Of a stretch of DNA of 64,000 nucleotides, positions 17,975 to 26,121 are shown in pieces. The position numbers and the translations under genes are program-made. Source of the DNA: Altericroceibacterium xinjiangense. Its GTDB lineage: Bacteria; Pseudomonadota; Alphaproteobacteria; Sphingomonadales; Sphingomonadaceae. The stretch covers positions 25,716-89,715 of the forward strand of contig NZ_RSEK01000010.1 in NCBI RefSeq assembly GCF_003958635.1, written 5' to 3'. Positions within the stretch are counted from its first letter, which is position 1. The number at the start of each line of letters is the position of its first letter. The notes beneath the pieces are model-generated. The model made no database searches and had not been told where the DNA came from. It saw only the letters and a list, made by a program, of their open reading frames with translations.

Positions 17975-18114
17975 TGCAGCACGGTGTTCTCAAGGCGATC
18001 GTCCGCAGTCGGAATTCCGGCGAGCGGGGGACTACGCTGGCCGGGCGCGAGGCCGGAGCGCGCCGTTCCACCGTGGGGCCTCGCGCGAAGCGTGCCACCC
18101 TTCCGCGTCGGCGG

Positions 18115-18324
18115 CTACTTGGTCGCGAACTCGCCGGCTTTCGCACCGAACTGGTCTACCGCGTAAGCCTTGGCGGCAGCGGTCGTCTCGAAGCACTGCT
18201 CGACCGGGGTCGCAACAACCCACGGAAAGCCTTGGCTGTTGTAGCGCGTTTCGCGAACCGTGAGGCGGAACTCGCCTTGTTCGTCCTTTGCGATCAGAAA
18301 TGGCTTCGGCGTTGTGCTCGACAT
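18115..18324 (-). CDS. Small conserved-looking protein, 69 residues
   Basis: I do not recognise a named family. The gene has a clear GGAG site nine bases before ATG 18324 and a balanced composition (MSSTTPKPFLIAKDEQGEF at the start). The sequence suggests a compact alpha/beta domain and has no signal peptide or membrane segment. It sits among other small single genes near hemerythrin, so a stress role is possible but not shown. A strong hairpin lies about 60 bases upstream of its start. Confidence 0.65.
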   Translation of the reverse strand: MSSTTPKPFLIAKDEQGEFRLTVRETRYNSQGFPWVVATPVEQCFETTAAAKAYAVDQFGAKAGEFATK

Positions 18325-18383
18325 TGGACAGGTCTCCAGGTTTCAAAGTCCTTCCAGGCCAGCGGCAAGGAAGCGGTGGTTGC

Positions 18384-18424
18384 CCGATAATCCCCTGCGC
18401 CAATCGGCCGCAGGGGATTATCGG
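18384..18424. repeat. Perfect 16-base inverted repeat
   Basis: Arms CCGATAATCCCCTGCG and CGCAGGGGATTATCGG are perfect complements around a nine-base loop. It has no T-tract on either side. It lies between two small minus-strand genes and could be a terminator for the upstream one, a REP-like dispersed repeat or a nucleoid-protein site. Confidence 0.75.
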
Positions 18425-18484
18425 AACGAACAGGGTTCGTGTTCGGGTGGCCGCCAGAAGAGCGGAGTCCACCCGTCGGCAGCG

Positions 18485-18763
18485 TCAGGAAGCGAACCCT
18501 GTCAGAGTGCTTTCGATCATGCCGGCGCGGGCGCGCCAACTCGTGACTTCCTGATGCTTTTCGAATTCGGCAATTGCATCAGCGACTGCCTGTTCCGCCC
18601 CCGAGGCGGTTATTACCTCAACCTCGAGCTGGCAGACGTGATGACCATGCCCGGTTGAATCCGGCGTGTCGTTGTAGAAGCGGACGCGGTAGCAGAACAT
18701 TGCCCCATCTGGCGCAACGAAATTGTCGCGATCCTCGGCAGAACCCGCGTCGACCGGCAACAT
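18485..18763 (-). CDS. Small hypothetical protein, 92 residues
   Basis: No family recognised. I start at ATG 18763 (MLPVDAGSAEDRDNF) because AAGGGG lies four bases upstream; an open frame continues to 18943 but is low in coding character. The protein contains FCYRVRFYNDTPDSTGHGHHV, a His-rich stretch followed by a beta strand (CQLEVEVIT) and an amphipathic helix. The length and beta-beta-alpha look are consistent with a small ferredoxin-like or stress-associated protein. No membrane segment. It is upstream of the inverted repeat at 18384. Confidence 0.6.
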   Translation of the reverse strand: MLPVDAGSAEDRDNFVAPDGAMFCYRVRFYNDTPDSTGHGHHVCQLEVEVITASGAEQAVADAIAEFEKHQEVTSWRARAGMIESTLTGFAS

Positions 18764-19088
18764 TCCGCCCCTTGGCGCGGCATGCTGACCCGCCGCCGCG
18801 ATGATCCTGACGGAACTCCTCGACGCCGCACCAAGGCCGCTCGCCCGAACCTCTTCATGCTCGGAAACATCAGCGGCTGACCCGAAGGGTGTCGGGTGGT
18901 CGGGTTTTCCAAGTGGGGAGTTCGACACAGGCAATCTCCGCAAGAGCGGGAGTTGCTATCTCTCTGTCGCGCGGTGCCCGACGGAGAGGCGCGATGAACC
19001 CAAGATGGGGGGCGAGGCCTGCGATACAAGGCTTACCCGCGCTGCTGACGAGGCTTCCCACCAATTCAGCGCAACAATCCTGGCAGGC
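18764..19088. other. Intergenic region with one hairpin
   Basis: About 325 bases without a convincing gene. It contains a ten-base stem (18960-18988, CTCTCTGTCG with CGACGGAGAG, one G-U pair) downstream of the 74-residue gene, possibly its terminator. Confidence 0.35.
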
Positions 19089-19313
19089 TCAGTACAATTC
19101 TTCGCGATCCGGGCCCGACAGGATCACAGCCTCTTCCTCATCAATCATCAACAGGCGCGGCGGCTGCGAGAGTCCCAGCTGGTCTGCCATCTCCGCTTCG
19201 GCATCCGCCAGTTCCCGAGCGGCGAGCGCCAGGCGCTGGCGCACGCGCTGCGGGAGGGCCGAGAACCTTGGCAATCCTTGGCGGCGGACGAAGAACTTGT
19301 CCAGAAATGCCAT
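19089..19313 (-). CDS. Small hypothetical protein, 74 residues
   Basis: The ATG at 19313 overlaps the stop of the upstream membrane-protein gene by one base (TGATG), which fixes the start and implies translational coupling. The product (MAFLDKFFVRRQGLPRF) has a basic amphipathic N-terminus, a long charged helix and an acidic tail (MIDEEEAVILSGPDREELY). No known family. The coupling suggests it works with, or is assembled with, the membrane protein. Confidence 0.65.
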   Translation of the reverse strand: MAFLDKFFVRRQGLPRFSALPQRVRQRLALAARELADAEAEMADQLGLSQPPRLLMIDEEEAVILSGPDREELY

Positions 19314-19825
19314 CAGAACCCCGCCCGGTGGAACGGGAGGATCACGAAAGCCGCTGCTTCGAGCAGCAGCGCCAGCAGGATCAGCCGCAGCGCCCACGTG
19401 CGGCGGCGTGCGCTGATTGCGTTGCCCTTCAGGTACTGCTCGTAAGCGACGGCGTAGCTGGACGCGAGGATGCCCCTGACGCGGGCTTCCTCTTCATCGG
19501 CGGTGTGGGCCGCGTCGCCATCCAGCAGATCGGGCAGACGCGGCGGCTCATGATAGACGAAGAGCCACTCCGACATCACCACCTGGTACGCGGAAGCGAG
19601 TAGCGCCGCTACCGCGCCGACGGCCAGGAGCATGATGACGGCGCTCGAGAAATGTTGCCAGCGGGCAAGGTCGATTTCCACGGAAAGGGTGCTCAAGGCG
19701 AACACCGAGAAGGAAATCGCCGCAACGGGCGTGCTGAGGCTTCCCCGGATCGCTTCGCGGCGGGACCGCTCGGCAAAGAACAGCTCGCGGGTATGCTGCA
19801 GGTGAAGCGAAGTAATCGAAGCCAT
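19313..19825 (-). CDS. Hypothetical membrane protein with three predicted segments
   Basis: A 170-residue protein. Two hydrophobic segments follow the N-terminal charged helix (about residues 30-50 and 62-85), then a charged cytoplasmic-looking stretch of about 55 residues, then a third segment near the C-terminus (about 145-163, LRLILLALLLEAAAFVI). The layout loosely recalls two-helix SLATT-like membrane effectors, but I cannot establish homology. The gene lies only nine bases after the BCCT transporter stop, on the same strand, and is coupled to the 74-residue gene downstream, so the three probably form one operon. Confidence 0.7.
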   Translation of the reverse strand: MASITSLHLQHTRELFFAERSRREAIRGSLSTPVAAISFSVFALSTLSVEIDLARWQHFSSAVIMLLAVGAVAALLASAYQVVMSEWLFVYHEPPRLPDLLDGDAAHTADEEEARVRGILASSYAVAYEQYLKGNAISARRRTWALRLILLALLLEAAAFVILPFHRAGF

Positions 19826-19834
19826 TCTCGAACC

Positions 19835-21823
19835 TCAGGCAATCCGCCGCGCATGGCGGAAGCGGGCATAGCGGTTGAGCAGATCGTTGATCAGCTGCTC
19901 GCGGGTGAAGCCGGTGACGTCGTGCGGCAGGTCGCCTTCCGAACTCTGCGCCATTGCGCGGTAGTGTCGCGGCTGCCGCTCGTTCGCCTTGGGCGTTTCG
20001 AGCCAGACGAAGCTCGGCATCAGGAAGCTTCGCGAACGGATCGTGTACGAGAACTCGCCCCGTTCGCCATGCGGTATCCTCAGGTCGAGGCAATCGTCCT
20101 TCTCGACCAGGTGGGAAGGGAATCCGCTTTCCTGCATCTCCGCTGAAACAGCCTCCAGCGCCGGCCGGGCCGTTCCTGAAAGGAACGCAGCGATGTCGTC
20201 CTGACGGAAATGCTGCATGATCGAGCCCAGGCGTTGCTGCCAGCTGAGTTCCGGAATGGCTGCGGCAGGCGCGGCCGCCGAAAGATCGACCGTCGAACCC
20301 TCAGCTTCCATCTGGAGTGCGCGGAAGAGGCCGTAGCAGATAAAGATGAGCGCGACAGTGAACGGCAACGCGCTTGCGATTACCGCGGTTTGCAGCGCTT
20401 CCAGACCGCCGGCGAGCAGCAGGACGGCGGCAAGGCCTCCGGCGCTGACGGCCCAGAAGACGCGTTGCCACACCGGCGGGTTCTCGGCGCCGCTGGACGT
20501 GATCATGTCGATCACCAGCGCTCCTGAATCGGCGGACGTCACAAAGAAGGTGATGACCAGCAAAGTGGCGAGGAACGAAGTGATCGTACCCAGCGGAAGG
20601 GCGTCCAGGGTCACGAACAAGGCGACCGGGAGGTTTTCGAGTGCGGTGGCCGCAATCGGTGCCGCCCCGCTCAGGTCCAGGGCGATGGCCGTGTTACCGA
20701 ACACCGTCATCCACAAGAAACTGAAGAGAACCGGCACCAGCAAGACGCCGGACATGAATTCGCGGATCGTGCGGCCTCGTGAAATGCGCGCGATGAACAT
20801 GCCCACGAACGGCGACCAGGCGATCCACCAACCCCAGTAGAACAGCGTCCAGTCGCCGAGCCAGGGGTTCGGCTCATAGGCGTAAAGGCGGAAAGTGCGG
20901 TCGATCAGCGAATTGAGATAACCGCCGATGTTCTGCAGGTAGGCATGGAGCAGGAATATCGTCGGCCCCACGAACAGGACGAAACCCAGCAGCAGGATCG
21001 CGACAACGATGTTGAGCTCCGACAGGCGCTTCACGCCCTTGTCTAGGCCCATCATCACTGACAGCGTGGCGACAAACGTGATCGCAGCGATGAGAACCAG
21101 CTGCACGGTTGTGGAGGTCTCCAGACCGAACAGGTAGGCAAAGCCTGCATTCACCTGAAGAACGCCCACCCCCAGCGAGGTGGCGACCCCGAACATCGTT
21201 CCGATCACCGCGAAGATATCGATGGTGTGGCCGATCGGCCCGTAGATCCTCTGCCCGATCAGCGGGTAGAGCGGCGAACGAAGAGCGAGCGGCAGGCCGC
21301 GCCGGAACGAGAAGTAGGCGAGTGACAGCCCGACCAGGGCATAGACCGCCCATGGGTGAAGCCCCCAATGCAAAAAGGTGAGCACCATCGCCTGGCGGGC
21401 GGCCTCTATGGTCCGTCCTTCGCCCACTGGCGGTGCGGCGTAGTGCTGGATTGGCTCGGCGACGCCAAAGAAGACGAGGCCAATGCCCATCCCCGCGCTG
21501 AACAGCATCGCGAACCAGGAGAGATAACTGTACTCGGGTTCACTCTCATCCGGCCCCAGCTTCACGGTCCCATGGCGGCTGAGCATCAGGTAGACAGCGA
21601 ACACGAGAAAACCTGCGACTGCGGCCACGTAGAACCAGCCGAAATCCTCGATGATGATCGCCTGGATCCGTGCGAACAGCACCGCTGCCTGTTCGGCGAA
21701 GGTGGCGCCGAGCACCGCAAATGCCAGGATCAGCCCGGCGGAGACGAAGAAGACCGGCGGGTTTACCTTGATCCTCGCGCTATCCTCGAGTGCTGCAGCT
21801 TCCTTGAGGACGGGATCGGCCAA
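19835..21823 (-). CDS. betT: BCCT-family betaine/choline transporter
   Basis: A 662-residue secondary transporter with twelve predicted membrane helices and a cytoplasmic C-terminal domain of about 140 residues, as in BetT. The family signature GWWIAWSPFVGMFIARISRG and the substrate/ion-path motif SAGMGIGLVFFGVAEP are intact. BCCT carriers import choline, glycine betaine or carnitine, mostly for osmoprotection; the GMGIG form resembles the sodium-coupled BetP type, so the coupling ion is uncertain. The start is TTG at 21823, with AGGGGAAT eight bases upstream. Two small genes follow on the same strand. Confidence 0.92.
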   Translation of the reverse strand: MADPVLKEAAALEDSARIKVNPPVFFVSAGLILAFAVLGATFAEQAAVLFARIQAIIIEDFGWFYVAAVAGFLVFAVYLMLSRHGTVKLGPDESEPEYSYLSWFAMLFSAGMGIGLVFFGVAEPIQHYAAPPVGEGRTIEAARQAMVLTFLHWGLHPWAVYALVGLSLAYFSFRRGLPLALRSPLYPLIGQRIYGPIGHTIDIFAVIGTMFGVATSLGVGVLQVNAGFAYLFGLETSTTVQLVLIAAITFVATLSVMMGLDKGVKRLSELNIVVAILLLGFVLFVGPTIFLLHAYLQNIGGYLNSLIDRTFRLYAYEPNPWLGDWTLFYWGWWIAWSPFVGMFIARISRGRTIREFMSGVLLVPVLFSFLWMTVFGNTAIALDLSGAAPIAATALENLPVALFVTLDALPLGTITSFLATLLVITFFVTSADSGALVIDMITSSGAENPPVWQRVFWAVSAGGLAAVLLLAGGLEALQTAVIASALPFTVALIFICYGLFRALQMEAEGSTVDLSAAAPAAAIPELSWQQRLGSIMQHFRQDDIAAFLSGTARPALEAVSAEMQESGFPSHLVEKDDCLDLRIPHGERGEFSYTIRSRSFLMPSFVWLETPKANERQPRHYRAMAQSSEGDLPHDVTGFTREQLINDLLNRYARFRHARRIA

Positions 21824-22121
21824 GATATTCCCCTGCGGTTTGCGTTCCTGTGAATAAGGGCAACGCGGCGCAGAGTTCCCGGTTGCAGAAAATAGGTAAG
21901 CGCCGCTTCGCGCTCAGGAGCGACGCCATGAACGCGGCTGGCCCGCCTGTGTGCAGCTGGCGCGCCACTGAAAATGCAGCACAACAGGGGTGGAAACACG
22001 TGAGAAGGTTTGCCGGGCACGTGCGCTGAAGCAGGTTGCGGATATTTCCGCCTCACGCCCCCGGCGCCTGCCCCCCAGCCGAGCGCTGGTTGCCGTCGGC
22101 GGATCACCGGTTCCCCGGCCC

Positions 22122-22988
22122 TCAGTCCCCGAAAGCGACGAGCGCGCGGATTTCGATGCTGTTGCGGGGGACAGCATGTTCGGAAGCTCCTGGAATGGTG
22201 ATTGCGCCATGCGGTACCCGAGCCTTGCGACTGTCGGCCTCAGGATCCAACGCTGAGAAGATCAGCGCCTCTCCCGGTAGCATATCCGAGAAGTAGCCCC
22301 ACTTCTGCGCAGGATTGGGGCGAAAGAAGGTTATGTCGAATTGGTGCGGGGCATCGCGCTGGTCGAGTATTTCCTCGGCGCTCTTCGCGGGGTCGAAGAA
22401 ATAGCCTTTCCCCTCCACGAAGTCGGACGGCGCAACGCTGTCGAGACTGCAAAGAGCGAGACCGACATCCTGTGGGGGCGGCGAGATTGCCTGCCAGATG
22501 TTGAAGATTTTCCACCGCCTGGGTTCCCGGTCTCCGATCCGGGACCGGACTTCGTCCACAGCCGCCTCGGCCGCCGGCTGCCGAGGAAACTGGTCAAAGG
22601 TGAAGCTGCCGTGAAGATCGCTGTGAACGGCGCGAGCCGGCGCCGATACCGCGGACGAGAATGCTTCAGGGTTCCTTTCGGAAAAGCGAGCGAGCGGGCC
22701 GGCAAAAAGGGCCGCCCAACTACCTCCCGTCGCACGCAGGACCGTTTCCCTCACCGCCGGTATCCAGCGTTCCATGAGCGCCTTCCCGTCGCGGTAGTCG
22801 GTCACGCCGCTAACGATGCGGTCGATCACGAAGCCTTCGCGAGCGAAGCTGGGCTGCCCTGCGGTTGAGCGCCAATCTCTCAGTTCGACTTCGACCGGCT
22901 GCTGCCCCGTACCGGTCCAGTTGTTGTCCAGTACGAACCGCACGTCGCCGCCCTGCCCCGGAGTCACGAAGTTCATTGAGGCACGCAT
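22122..22988 (-). CDS. CmcJ/NvfI-like oxidoreductase
   Basis: A 288-residue protein resembling the CmcJ / gibberellin-desaturase / NvfI group, known mainly from fungal secondary metabolism and cephamycin synthesis. Supporting motifs are the midpoint HSDLHGSFTFDQFP (histidine-acid pair) and the late KIFNIWQAISPPPQDVGLAL, where NIW followed by a proline-rich turn is typical. NvfI is an Fe(II)/2-oxoglutarate enzyme; whether this protein keeps a complete iron site needs alignment. A good AGGAGA site lies eight bases before ATG 22988. It lies 69 bases downstream of an MFS transporter remnant and an SMP-30-like gene. Confidence 0.75.
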   Translation of the reverse strand: MRASMNFVTPGQGGDVRFVLDNNWTGTGQQPVEVELRDWRSTAGQPSFAREGFVIDRIVSGVTDYRDGKALMERWIPAVRETVLRATGGSWAALFAGPLARFSERNPEAFSSAVSAPARAVHSDLHGSFTFDQFPRQPAAEAAVDEVRSRIGDREPRRWKIFNIWQAISPPPQDVGLALCSLDSVAPSDFVEGKGYFFDPAKSAEEILDQRDAPHQFDITFFRPNPAQKWGYFSDMLPGEALIFSALDPEADSRKARVPHGAITIPGASEHAVPRNSIEIRALVAFGD

Positions 22989-23057
22989 ACTGCTCTCTCC
23001 TGAAGGGAAGTGCCGGCAGCCCTGGTGCGGTCCGCACTTCCTCTGGTGTTGGGCCTT

Positions 23058-23394
23058 CTAAGGCGCTGTCTGATGGGCTGGCACCCCAGGCGTGCCGGCA
23101 TCCAATTGGCGGACGAGCTCGAGCGCCAGGATTATCACGAGGCCGATCATGATGGCGCCGAGGTACCATGGCGCATCATGGGCGAATCTTTCGCCGTCCC
23201 CAGACGTCTGACTGCCGTCCCCAGACAATCTCGCCAAAGACATTCCCGAAGGAGTAGGCCGCGAAGAGGAGGGCGACGCCGAACGAGCCCGCTTCGAAAA
23301 CCTGTCCGTAAAACGGCAGGAGCGGCAGGATCAGGCTGAACCCCGCGATATTGATGAAGACCGCGACCAGCAGCGGGGGAAGGCACTTATCCAT
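23058..23394 (-). pseudogene. MFS transporter remnant with internal deletion
   Basis: The 5' part encodes a normal MFS start: helix 1 (LLVAVFINIAGFSLILPLLP), helix 2 and motif A (GRQSDVWGRRK). It then stops at 23176. In another frame, immediately adjoining, lies what looks like a last helix (APWYLGAIMIGLVIILALEL) and a C-terminal tail to 23058. About 1.2 kb is normal for this family, so roughly 0.85 kb has been lost, with a frame change. The ATG overlaps the SMP-30 stop by eight bases, showing that it was once operon-linked. A sequencing deletion is possible but less likely. Confidence 0.65.
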
Positions 23395-24253
23395 TGTAGC
23401 GCGGCTCTGGCAGGCCTCGGACCCCAAGACCGTCTATCACGAAGCAGGCGCCGTCGGCGGGGGCAGGGTCGCGGCCGAGAAAGCTCGGATCAATACTGGG
23501 CACGAAGAGCCGATCGAGATCGGGGCCGAAAAACATGCAGCTTGCCGGAAGCCTGGTCGGCATTTCGATCTCGCGTTTGACTTCACCCTCTGGCGAGATC
23601 TGCAAGACAACCCCGCCTTCGCAGATCGCGGTCCACAAGTTGCCATCGGTGTCGACGGTGGCTCCATCGGGGATCGGGCCATAGGCGCTGGTGTCGAAGA
23701 ACGGCCGCCGGTTGGAAGCGGCACCGGTTTCCAGATCGTAGTCATAGGCGTAGATCATGTGCCGCATGCTGTCGGCGTGGTAGAAGGTGGTGTTGTCCGG
23801 TGACCAGCAGGGGCCGTTGCCCAGGATGACATCGTGATCGAGCCGGTTGATCGTCCCATCCGTATCCAGCGAGTACACGCCGCCGACCGGTTCCTTTGCC
23901 TGCCGATGGCTTGCGCCGAAGACGAAGCGGCCCCTCCGATCCACTTTGCCGTCAGCCAGCTGGGTGTCGGGGTTGACCGGGTCCATGATCGCAAGAGGCG
24001 CGACTGCGCCGCTGGTGAAGTCGAGCGTGTGAATACCATCCGGGAGGGCAACGATCGCACCTCCCTCTTTCCGCACCGCCATCGAACCGATCAGGTCAGG
24101 CACGTCCCAACCGCAATGATCGCCGCTTGCGGGGTCCCAGCGCATCACCCGTTTGTCGAGAATGTCGATGTAGTAGAGCGCCTGCTCCTCAACATCCCAG
24201 ACCGGGCCTTCTCCGACCTGGCACTTGGGCAGTTCCAGCTGTGTAATCCGCAT
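23387..24253 (-). CDS. SMP-30/gluconolactonase-family lactonase
   Basis: A 288-residue six-bladed beta-propeller enzyme of the SMP-30/LRE group, which hydrolyses sugar or other lactones using one divalent metal. The metal ligand candidates are the Glu of CQVGEGPVWD near the N-terminus, the Asn in GNGPCWSPD and the Asp in IPDGATVDTDGNLW. There is no signal peptide, so it acts in the cytosol. I start at ATG 24253 (MRITQLELPK), where GGAAGGA sits eight bases upstream; an open frame runs further to a GTG at 24364. The MFS remnant follows with overlapping codons. Confidence 0.88.
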   Translation of the reverse strand: MRITQLELPKCQVGEGPVWDVEEQALYYIDILDKRVMRWDPASGDHCGWDVPDLIGSMAVRKEGGAIVALPDGIHTLDFTSGAVAPLAIMDPVNPDTQLADGKVDRRGRFVFGASHRQAKEPVGGVYSLDTDGTINRLDHDVILGNGPCWSPDNTTFYHADSMRHMIYAYDYDLETGAASNRRPFFDTSAYGPIPDGATVDTDGNLWTAICEGGVVLQISPEGEVKREIEMPTRLPASCMFFGPDLDRLFVPSIDPSFLGRDPAPADGACFVIDGLGVRGLPEPRYNG

Positions 24254-24535
24254 GTGGTGCATCCTTCCCGCTCTTGTTCGATCATTGTCAGTGCAGGTGC
24301 CGCTGCATCCTCGCAGCCAGGCCGTAGCCCGCCTCGTGTGCGACAACTGCCAGCGCCATCTCACAAGCCCCGCAACGGTCGGGACCGCCAGCGCGCCTGC
24401 CTTCTGTGATCATTGCTCCCCCATCTCAGAAAAAGAGCAGGAAGAGATCCCCTCTATCAGTCAGGATGCGGCAACCACTTCATGCTTTGCGATTCTTTTT
24501 CACGTCGCTTTTGAGCGTCGCATGATTTGGCTTTG

Positions 24536-24549
24536 TACCGCAGGCGGTA
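24536..24549. promoter_or_regulatory. Palindrome TACCGC-AG-GCGGTA
   Basis: A perfect 6-2-6 inverted repeat 283 bases upstream of the SMP-30 start. Size and symmetry suit a TetR-type operator, and a TetR gene lies at 25142. Confidence 0.4.
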
Positions 24550-24690
24550 AATGCATCAGGTGCCCACTCTGTTAGCGAAGTTATACTTAGACTCGCTTTC
24601 CGGTGCCGAGTTATGGATCGTTGGTTCGGGCTCCCTCGTCCATCAGGTGCACCTACTAATATCCACAAAACCCCGCCGCGCAATGGGAAT

Positions 24691-24704
24691 CATACGGACG
24701 TATG
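24691..24704. promoter_or_regulatory. Palindrome CATACG-GA-CGTATG
   Basis: A second perfect 6-2-6 inverted repeat in the same intergenic region as the one at 24536, with unrelated arms. A candidate operator for a different dimeric regulator or an accessory site. Confidence 0.4.
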
Positions 24705-24711
24705 AAGTGGA

Positions 24712-24806
24712 CCGCTCGCAAGAGGCGCCGGTCTCGAGTGAGAGCGAAGTACGCTGGTACTTCAGCGACTTAGGTTCTCTCGTGTGAAGCGAGCGGGCCT
24801 CGCTTC
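24712..24806. ncRNA. Candidate structured RNA with competing hairpins
   Basis: Three nested stems: CCGCTCGC (24712-24719) with GCGAGCGG (24789-24796), GAGAG (24740-24744) with CTCTC (24777-24781), and a central GAAGTAC-GCTG-GTACTTC hairpin (24746-24763). The 3' arm also overlaps a competing eight-base hairpin, GAAGCGAG (24786-24793) with CTCGCTTC (24799-24806). Mutually exclusive stems of this kind are typical of attenuators. Strand and function are unknown. Confidence 0.35.
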
Positions 24807-25118
24807 GGCGATCATCGCTTCGCCTTACGCTGCTGGGGATGCGCAGGACAGGCCGCCGAGGAAAGCGCCGGTATCGCCCGGATCGGGAGTGACTGCGCAG
24901 TTTCGTCGACACAACTTGCTGGACAACCCATCGTCATCCCCCGGCAGCCCCACAGCAGAAACGTGAGGCTGCCATCGCCCAGGTTGCCAATTAGGCCCAG
25001 TGTGACCTCGCGTGTCGGCGGACTCCATTTTCACTTGTCACCGGCCGTATCCATCCGCGGCCCACACAGCGGCGCCCATGGGCGCTCCCGGTCACGAAGG
25101 AATTCTGACGGCTGTGAT

Positions 25119-25141
25119 GGGCGCCTCTTCGCAGGGCGCCC
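25119..25141 (-). terminator. Hairpin directly after the TetR gene
   Basis: A seven-base stem GGGCGCC / GGCGCCC with a nine-base loop adjoins the TetR stop codon. No T-tract is present, so it may be a Rho-dependent or weak intrinsic terminator. Confidence 0.4.
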
Positions 25142-25813
25142 TCATTTGCGGGCCAACGTCGCCGCCATCGACTGGACGATCTCGTTCGAAACCGATGTCC
25201 AGTCGGGCTCCACTTCCGAGAGGCCGAGGGCATAGCTGAACTTGCGTTCGAAGGACTGGGCTATCACGAAGGACCCGACCGCGCAGACGTAGCGCCAGTG
25301 GAACGTCTCTTCATCCAGATGGTCCAGGCAGCGGCGGACCAGAGAGCGGAACAACTCGGTCGCCTCGCCGAAGATCTCCGTCGTCACCTGCAAGGCGACA
25401 GGCGAAGGATCGGTGAGGACACGTCCGTACAGCAGCCTCGTTCGCTCGGCCATGTCGGTCTCCTGCGGCATCAGGAGAGGGGGCTCGACCAAGGCGCGCA
25501 ACACCACGGGAAGGTCGTCGGGCGAAAGCGCTTCGATTTGCGCCGCGCACAGCTTCAGTCGCCGCAACTGCTCGGCCACGATCCCCGAAAAAAGCCTGAG
25601 GCAGACCTCGCGAAAAAGCGCCTCCTTGGTCCCCCAATGGTAGACCACCGTGCTGAGGTTCATCTTGGCACGAGACGATATCGCCCTGATGGATGTCGCC
25701 TCGTATCCCAGGCGGATGAACAAAGTCTCGGCTTCATCCATGTACTTGCGGATCGTCTCCGCCGATTTTCGGGAGACTGCTTTACGCGCGGACTTCTGGC
25801 TTGTTTCAGGCAT
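25142..25813 (-). CDS. TetR-family transcriptional regulator
   Basis: A 223-residue repressor-type regulator. The N-terminal helix-turn-helix is clear (about residues 20-65, with FIRLGYEATSIRAISSRAKM then LSTVVYHWGTKEALFREV). The all-helical C-terminal domain presumably binds a hydrophobic ligand. I start at ATG 25813 (MPETSQ); the ribosome site is weak, and an upstream in-frame start at 25849 is possible. It lies between two catabolic gene groups, so it could control the SMP-30 / CmcJ genes downstream or the dehydrogenase set upstream. Two palindromes downstream at 24536 and 24691 are possible binding sites. Confidence 0.88.
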   Translation of the reverse strand: MPETSQKSARKAVSRKSAETIRKYMDEAETLFIRLGYEATSIRAISSRAKMNLSTVVYHWGTKEALFREVCLRLFSGIVAEQLRRLKLCAAQIEALSPDDLPVVLRALVEPPLLMPQETDMAERTRLLYGRVLTDPSPVALQVTTEIFGEATELFRSLVRRCLDHLDEETFHWRYVCAVGSFVIAQSFERKFSYALGLSEVEPDWTSVSNEIVQSMAATLARK

Positions 25814-26121
25814 TATCGTCCAGGATGTCGTACAGGAGCTTTTGTGCACGGGACTGGAATGGAACCCGAGGCTTCGATCATGGCGCTACCATGAGGCGCT
25901 GTCGAGGAGGCTTCGCGCGGGTGAGCGCTACACCCGCGCGCCGCCGGAGTGGTTCGAGCGCCCTCGCCGCGGGCCGTTTCCTGACCCGGCTGCCCCTTCC
26001 CAACCATTCGAACGCGAACTCGAGACTGTCCCAACCCGCACGATAGCAAGTCGTATTCGGCGCAGTTCTGCTGACAAGGATTCTTGCGGATCTGGCGGGG
26101 TCGACGGAGCCGCCCTGTCCT
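25814..26121. other. Intergenic upstream of TetR
   Basis: About 308 bases between TetR and the 346-residue exported protein gene on the same strand. No gene, strong hairpin or clear operator was seen. Confidence 0.35.

Larger units (their letters stand above)
24254..25141. other. Long non-coding stretch with palindromes and nested hairpins
   Basis: About 890 bases between the SMP-30 and TetR genes with no convincing protein. Base composition drops in A/T-rich tracts near 24480-24700, unlike the surroundings. It contains two 6-2-6 palindromes and a set of nested, partly competing hairpins (described separately), so it looks regulatory or RNA-coding. Confidence 0.5.

Noticed and set aside
18384..18424. 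Hairpin as part of a CRISPR array or insertion-sequence end
   Set aside because: It occurs once, with no regularly spaced copies, no transposase gene and no target-site duplication visible.
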